A program made the translations under genes and the position numbers. From assembly GCA_937894725.1 (NCBI GenBank), contig CALAYL010000032.1, positions 1 through 35,421 of the forward strand: a DNA stretch of 35,421 nt, in the 5' to 3' direction. Source of the stretch: an uncultured Bacteroidota bacterium (lineage in GTDB: Bacteria; Bacteroidota; Bacteroidia; Chitinophagales; LD1). Shown one piece after another: positions 32,216 to 35,421 of this stretch. Every line of letters begins with the position of its first letter. Positions within the stretch are counted from its first letter, which is position 1. The notes beneath the pieces were generated by a model. The model saw nothing but the letters and a program-made list of their open reading frames with translations. It was not told the origin of the DNA and did no database searches.

Positions 32216-33715
32216 ATGCGCCAAGGTCTATTTTTAAAACAACTCCAAAAGCTATCTCCACAGCAGATACAGCTGATGAAATTGTTGCAGGTACCTACCG
32301 CACAGCTCGAAGATAGAATCAAAGAAGAGCTTGAAGTCAATCCTGCTCTAGAAATGACAGTGGAAGACGAATTTGAACAAAAAGAAGACCGATTAGACAC
32401 TCCACTATCGGAAGTGAGCGATGGCGAAGACAATGATGCGGATGCCGAAACCGAGTCGGGCATAGATGACGAGTTTGATATGACCGATTTTTATGATGAA
32501 TCAGACGAAGGAGTAGCAGAGTATAAAACCCGCGACTACAGCGACTTTACAGATCCAGATGATGAAAATAAATCAATTCCGGTAGCTAGTTTGATGACTT
32601 TTCATGAGTATCTCGAAGGGCAGCTAGGCCTTATGGAACTGGATGAAAAAGAATATGAGATTGGCCTACATCTCATAGGTAGCCTAGACGATGATGGCTA
32701 CCTGCGAAGAGAGCTCGATGCTGTAGTTGATGACATTGCATTTAGTCAAAATATAACTACCGATGAACATCAAATTTTGACTGTGCTGGATAAGGTAAAA
32801 CGACTCGACCCACCTGGCATAGGAGCACGAAGTTTAGAGGAATGCTTGGTATTACAACTTGAGCGAAAACTACAACCTACTAAATACACGGCACTTGCTA
32901 TCAAGATTTTGACGCAGTATTTTGACCCATTTGTAAAAAAACATTATGATAAGCTCGAACGCTCATTGGGAATAGACTCTAGCGAATTGAAACTAGCTAT
33001 CGAAGAAATCACCAAGCTCAATCCAAAACCAGGTAGTGCTTTTTCGGGAAAACTAAGACCAGAGCAGCTCATCACCCCCGACTTTATAATCACCAACAAT
33101 GCGGGCGATTTGATGCTCACCTTAAATTCGGCTAATGCGCCCGAACTTAGAGTAAGCCAGTCGTTTAAAGACATGGTCACAGACTATAAAAAGTCAAAAA
33201 GCAAAGATAAAGACACCAAGGATGCGCTTACGTTTATAAAGCAGAAAATAGAATCAGCTAAATGGTTTATAGATGCGATAAAACAACGACAAAACACGCT
33301 ACTCGTTACCATGAATGCCATAATGGAGCTGCAATACGACTATTTGGCTACAGGCGATGAAAAGCAAATGAGGCCCATGATACTTAAAGATATAGCAGAC
33401 AAAACAGGTCTCGACATATCGACCATATCGAGAGTAGCAAGTTCTAAGTATGTGCAAACAGAGTTTGGGACTATTTTATTGAAATTCTTTTTTTCAGAAT
33501 CGCTCTCTACAGATAGTGGCGAGGAAGTATCTACAAGAGAGGTCAAAAAAATACTGAGTGATATGATAGAGCGAGAAGATAAAACGAATCCTATCTCAGA
33601 TCAAGAACTTACTGACCAACTCAGCAAATTAGGTTACAATATAGCCCGCAGAACGGTAGCTAAGTATCGAGAGCAAATGAATATATCGGTAGCGCGGCTC
33701 CGCAAGGAATTGTAA
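32216..33715 (+). CDS. rpoN: RNA polymerase sigma-54 factor
   Basis: A 499-residue alternative sigma factor recognising -24/-12 promoters and needing an AAA+ activator. I start it at the ATG at 32216, where MRQGLFLKQLQKLSPQQIQL matches the family N-terminus (region I); a TTG 36 nt upstream is less likely. After an acidic region II (about 55-120) come the core-binding domain with DDDGYLRRELD and RLDPPGIGARSLEECLVLQ, the helix-turn-helix with DIADKTGLDISTISRVASSKY, and the RpoN box ARRTVAKYREQMNISVARLR at the C-terminus, which reads the -24 element. All parts are intact. A matching promoter lies before htpG. No enhancer-binding activator gene is in the window. Confidence 0.97.
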   Translation: MRQGLFLKQLQKLSPQQIQLMKLLQVPTAQLEDRIKEELEVNPALEMTVEDEFEQKEDRLDTPLSEVSDGEDNDADAETESGIDDEFDMTDFYDESDEGVAEYKTRDYSDFTDPDDENKSIPVASLMTFHEYLEGQLGLMELDEKEYEIGLHLIGSLDDDGYLRRELDAVVDDIAFSQNITTDEHQILTVLDKVKRLDPPGIGARSLEECLVLQLERKLQPTKYTALAIKILTQYFDPFVKKHYDKLERSLGIDSSELKLAIEEITKLNPKPGSAFSGKLRPEQLITPDFIITNNAGDLMLTLNSANAPELRVSQSFKDMVTDYKKSKSKDKDTKDALTFIKQKIESAKWFIDAIKQRQNTLLVTMNAIMELQYDYLATGDEKQMRPMILKDIADKTGLDISTISRVASSKYVQTEFGTILLKFFFSESLSTDSGEEVSTREVKKILSDMIEREDKTNPISDQELTDQLSKLGYNIARRTVAKYREQMNISVARLRKEL

Positions 33716-33791
33716 TCTAATAGAAGTCCCTTTTTTTTCAATCTTCTCACCTTAAAGCAATTTTATGCAACGAGCAGCCCGAGCCATTTCC

Positions 33792-33956
33792 GTAATTTCC
33801 TATCATTTGACTGGTACGGTGAAAACACCGACCAGAGGAGAATCAACGTAATGAAAACTGTTTGGTGGCGGAACACCAACAAGAGGGGATAGATTTGAAA
33901 CCATAGGATAAATGTAATGAAAACTGTTTGGTGGCGGAACACCAACCAGAGGGGAA
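33792..33956. repeat. Tandem hairpin repeat (two 66-bp units plus a divergent one)
   Basis: Units start at about 33792, 33848 and 33914. The last two share 40 of 41 bases from GTAATGAAAACTG through the hairpin TTGGTG-GCGGAA-CACCAA (33862-33879 and 33928-33945) and AGAGGGGA. The first is divergent but keeps the shape: CTGGT-A-CGGTG-AAAA-CACCG-ACCAG (33811-33835) and AGAGGAGA. It fills most of the 296-base space after rpoN, which holds no gene. Confidence 0.8.
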
Positions 33957-33994
33957 AATCCGACAGCTATGCAAAAACGCATAACAGTCGGATT
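33955..33994 (-). terminator. Long hairpin, probable terminator of the minus-strand cluster
   Basis: AATCCGAC (33957-33964) pairs with GTCGGATT (33987-33994); inside, GCTATGC pairs with GCATAAC apart from a G-T wobble, loop AAAAAC. On the minus strand it is followed by TT only and then CCCC, so the T tract is short. It lies 18 nt after the lipoprotein stop at 34012. Confidence 0.5.
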
Positions 33995-34011
33995 GAAAAA
34001 TTAATCTACAC

Positions 34012-34479
34012 CTAAGGTGGTGTCACCTCATAAGAAAAATTCACCTTGTAATCGTGGGGTATGCTATCTACTGCTACTGCAACACATGAAATCGCAGGTG
34101 GATTTGCATATCCTCTATTTCCAAAGATCTTCACAAAGTATTTGAAATCAATTTCCTTTGTACAGTCGTTCTTCGAAATAGAAATAGAATTCTGATTACT
34201 ATCTCCTAATATATAAATCGGTGCAGTTTGAGCCAATACTATTCCATTAAATCCTAGTGGAAATGGGATATTAGTTGGAAAACAAGTGCCATTTTGATAA
34301 AAGTCTGCTTGACTGTAAAAAACTCTTTGAGCCATTGTATCCCTACAGTACAGACCATATTTTGCCCAATTCTTTAATTCTCCTGATTTATCAGAGACAC
34401 ATATTTTATTATTTTCTTTTTTACAACAACTAAATAAAAACAAAGCTGTCATAAAAATCAATACAACAGTTAATCTCAT
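34012..34479 (-). CDS. Lipoprotein of unknown function in the RAYT cluster
   Basis: A 155-residue lipoprotein (hydrophobic VVLIFMTALFLFSC with Cys18, then a second Cys and KKENNK). Further Cys residues occur in ICVSDKSG, LYCRDT, NGTCFPT, NDCTKE and ISCVAVAV, unusual for such a small protein and suggesting disulfides in the periplasm or at the surface. I do not recognise a family. Its ATG overlaps the TAA of the T9SS-tail ORF by one base (TAATG), so the two are translated together. With the RAYT gene it forms a trio of genes without spaces. It may be the last functional gene of a locus disturbed by insertion. Confidence 0.65.
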   Translation of the reverse strand: MRLTVVLIFMTALFLFSCCKKENNKICVSDKSGELKNWAKYGLYCRDTMAQRVFYSQADFYQNGTCFPTNIPFPLGFNGIVLAQTAPIYILGDSNQNSISISKNDCTKEIDFKYFVKIFGNRGYANPPAISCVAVAVDSIPHDYKVNFSYEVTPP

Positions 34480-34868
34480 TACTTTATAATTTTAAATGTT
34501 TTCTGAAAATCATCCACCTTAAAGGAAATCATGTAAACCCCTGATGACAAGTTAGGAATAAGCATACTTGATTCAGAGTTTCCAATACCTACTTCACCAG
34601 AGAAATGATTTTTCCCTACCAAGTCATAAATTTCTACATCGGCTACAGTTTCTTTATTGGCTATTATTCTTAGCAAGTTATCTTGAGAAATAATAGTAGG
34701 ATAAACTGATATGTCTAAGGCATCTTTGCTAATATCAATCGTCTCAAATATATTTTCTTCTAGAACAACATCATCCGTTTTGGAAGCTATGATAGAGATA
34801 TCAGCCACTACTGGCGCAAGAATGCAGGGTTGGTCTTTGGTAGGGGTTCTTGTGCCATATAGTTTCAT
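34479..34868 (-). CDS. Signal-less ORF ending in a T9SS sorting domain
   Basis: A 129-residue frame that starts MKLYGTRTPTKDQPCILAPV, without a signal peptide. It runs through a short acidic linker and ends with a complete type A T9SS sorting domain (about 48-129: LDISVYPTIISQDNLLRII ... SGVYMISFKVDDFQKTFKII K). A protein that is not first exported by Sec cannot use T9SS, so this looks like the 3' end of a larger surface protein whose front was lost. The start codon overlaps the RAYT stop (ATGA), and the frame closes six codons upstream. Either the transposase gene displaced the original 5' end, or the fragment is expressed as a remnant. I favour the remnant. Confidence 0.6.
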   Translation of the reverse strand: MKLYGTRTPTKDQPCILAPVVADISIIASKTDDVVLEENIFETIDISKDALDISVYPTIISQDNLLRIIANKETVADVEIYDLVGKNHFSGEVGIGNSESSMLIPNLSSGVYMISFKVDDFQKTFKIIK

Positions 34869-35413
34869 TCTATTAATTTTATCTCAACAAATCCTTTCTT
34901 ACCGCAATAATCACTAGCACTACTATATCTCCAATCCATCGGATTATTAACAAAACCAGCAACGACAGGGTTATTATGAATGTAATCCAGTTTCTGTTGC
35001 ATTATTTCATTTGAAGACAACTCAATAGGATGGCTCTCATGTTGCCAAAATTGATAACGACTCGTATTACTTTTTATTTGCCCAGCTTCTTTAAACATTG
35101 CCAACATCCATTCTTTTCTACTTTCTTGGTTGTTTGATTGAATAGCCTCAATTATTTTGAGTGATGTATGCTTTTTTAAGTCCCGCATGATGTTAGAAAG
35201 CTGAGCTGTTGGACTACTTACTATCATATGGACATGACTGGGCATTAAACAATAGCCATACACTTCCAACTCTTTATGTGTCGAGCAATAATTTACACTG
35301 TCTACCCATATCTGACTGTATTCTGCTCGTATAAATACATCAATCCAATAAACTGTTGCATAAGAAACAAAATACAACTTTTGACTGTCTCTAAATTTAT
35401 ATTTAGTACTCAT
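34865..35413 (-). CDS. REP-associated tyrosine transposase (RAYT, Y1 family)
   Basis: A 182-residue single-strand transposase of the IS200/IS605-like Y1 superfamily. These enzymes act on hairpin REP sequences and usually are single-copy, not flanked by insertion-sequence ends. Marks: GYCLMPSHVHMIVS (53-66) with the HUH metal-binding His60 and His62, the long helix around IMRDLKKHTSLKIIEA, WQHESHPIEL, and the catalytic Tyr144 in KLDYIHNNPVVAGFV, then WRYSSASDYCG, a RAYT hallmark. All catalytic residues are present, so it should be active. It overlaps the next ORF by 4 nt and begins 8 bases from the window edge, so flanking repeats on that side cannot be seen. REP-like hairpins at 3459, 5219 and 23567 are candidate partners. 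Confidence 0.9.
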   Translation of the reverse strand: MSTKYKFRDSQKLYFVSYATVYWIDVFIRAEYSQIWVDSVNYCSTHKELEVYGYCLMPSHVHMIVSSPTAQLSNIMRDLKKHTSLKIIEAIQSNNQESRKEWMLAMFKEAGQIKSNTSRYQFWQHESHPIELSSNEIMQQKLDYIHNNPVVAGFVNNPMDWRYSSASDYCGKKGFVEIKLIE

Positions 35414-35421
35414 TGGTCAAA

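Noticed and set aside
33763..33945. 60-codon minus-strand frame with repeated VFRHQTVFIT
   Set aside because: It is the translation of the tandem hairpin repeat, has no promoter or homology I recognise, and the repeat's structure, not its protein, appears conserved.
33848..33956. Possible two-repeat CRISPR (41-bp repeat with a 25-bp spacer)
   Set aside because: Only two good copies, a third diverged in sequence but not in shape, no cas genes, and the repeat does not resemble known Bacteroidota CRISPR repeats; a tandem hairpin repeat explains it better.

Overview
The window reads as chromosomal DNA of a member of the Bacteroidota, probably a free-living or environmental lineage on the Saprospiria/Chitinophagia/Cytophagia side. 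The evidence is an AT-rich base composition, a tmRNA tag ending GEESFAMAA, type IX secretion (T9SS) C-terminal sorting domains, many lipoproteins with short lipoboxes, Bacteroidota-type promoters (TAnnTTTG), and families largely confined to this phylum (DUF2480, a DUF6427-like membrane protein, the TonB receptor/lipoprotein pair). No phage, plasmid, rRNA or CRISPR locus is visible. Most genes are ordinary single-copy chromosomal genes.

Left part (1-9.3 kb): tmRNA on the minus strand, cut about 2 nt before its CCA end. Next come a lipoprotein/DUF445 pair, a fatty-acid hydroxylase-family membrane enzyme, a tiny lipoprotein, and the HU gene with a clear promoter and terminator. A T9SS-exported protein made of 29-residue repeats follows, then a lipoprotein gene split by a frameshift in an A7 run, a YdeI/DUF1905 protein, a 66-residue protein, an HSL-type esterase, an unlisted 44-residue membrane peptide, and kbl.

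Middle (9.5-24.7 kb): a MacAB-like operon (lipoprotein adaptor, FtsX-type permease, ATPase, trailing lipoprotein), trhO, and murA (with Asp at the usual catalytic Cys) overlapping a fructosamine-kinase-like gene. After these come a metal-uptake operon (Fur/Zur-type regulator, TonB receptor, lipoprotein) with a palindrome at the regulator start, an arginase-fold protein that has lost metal ligands, htpG behind a very good sigma-54 promoter, an SMR-like membrane protein, a stretch of stacked hairpins, and a DUF1826-like protein.

Right part (24.7-35.4 kb): dsbD, purQ, a membrane protein and an exported protein of unknown role, a DUF2480 protein, and asnS with an inserted coiled coil, divergent from rpoN (sigma-54 itself). 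A tandem hairpin repeat follows. The window ends with a tightly packed trio: a RAYT-type Y1 transposase overlapping a signal-less T9SS tail ORF, which in turn overlaps a lipoprotein gene.

Themes that link genes: (i) rpoN and a sigma-54-type promoter 26 nt ahead of htpG suggest sigma-54 control of a chaperone. (ii) A REP-like hairpin occurs three times in intergenic DNA and a REP-associated transposase lies in the same window. (iii) The Fur/Zur-type regulator very likely controls its own receptor operon. (iv) Several enzymes or transporters (MurA, the arginase homologue, the SMR protein) differ at residues that are diagnostic in their families.
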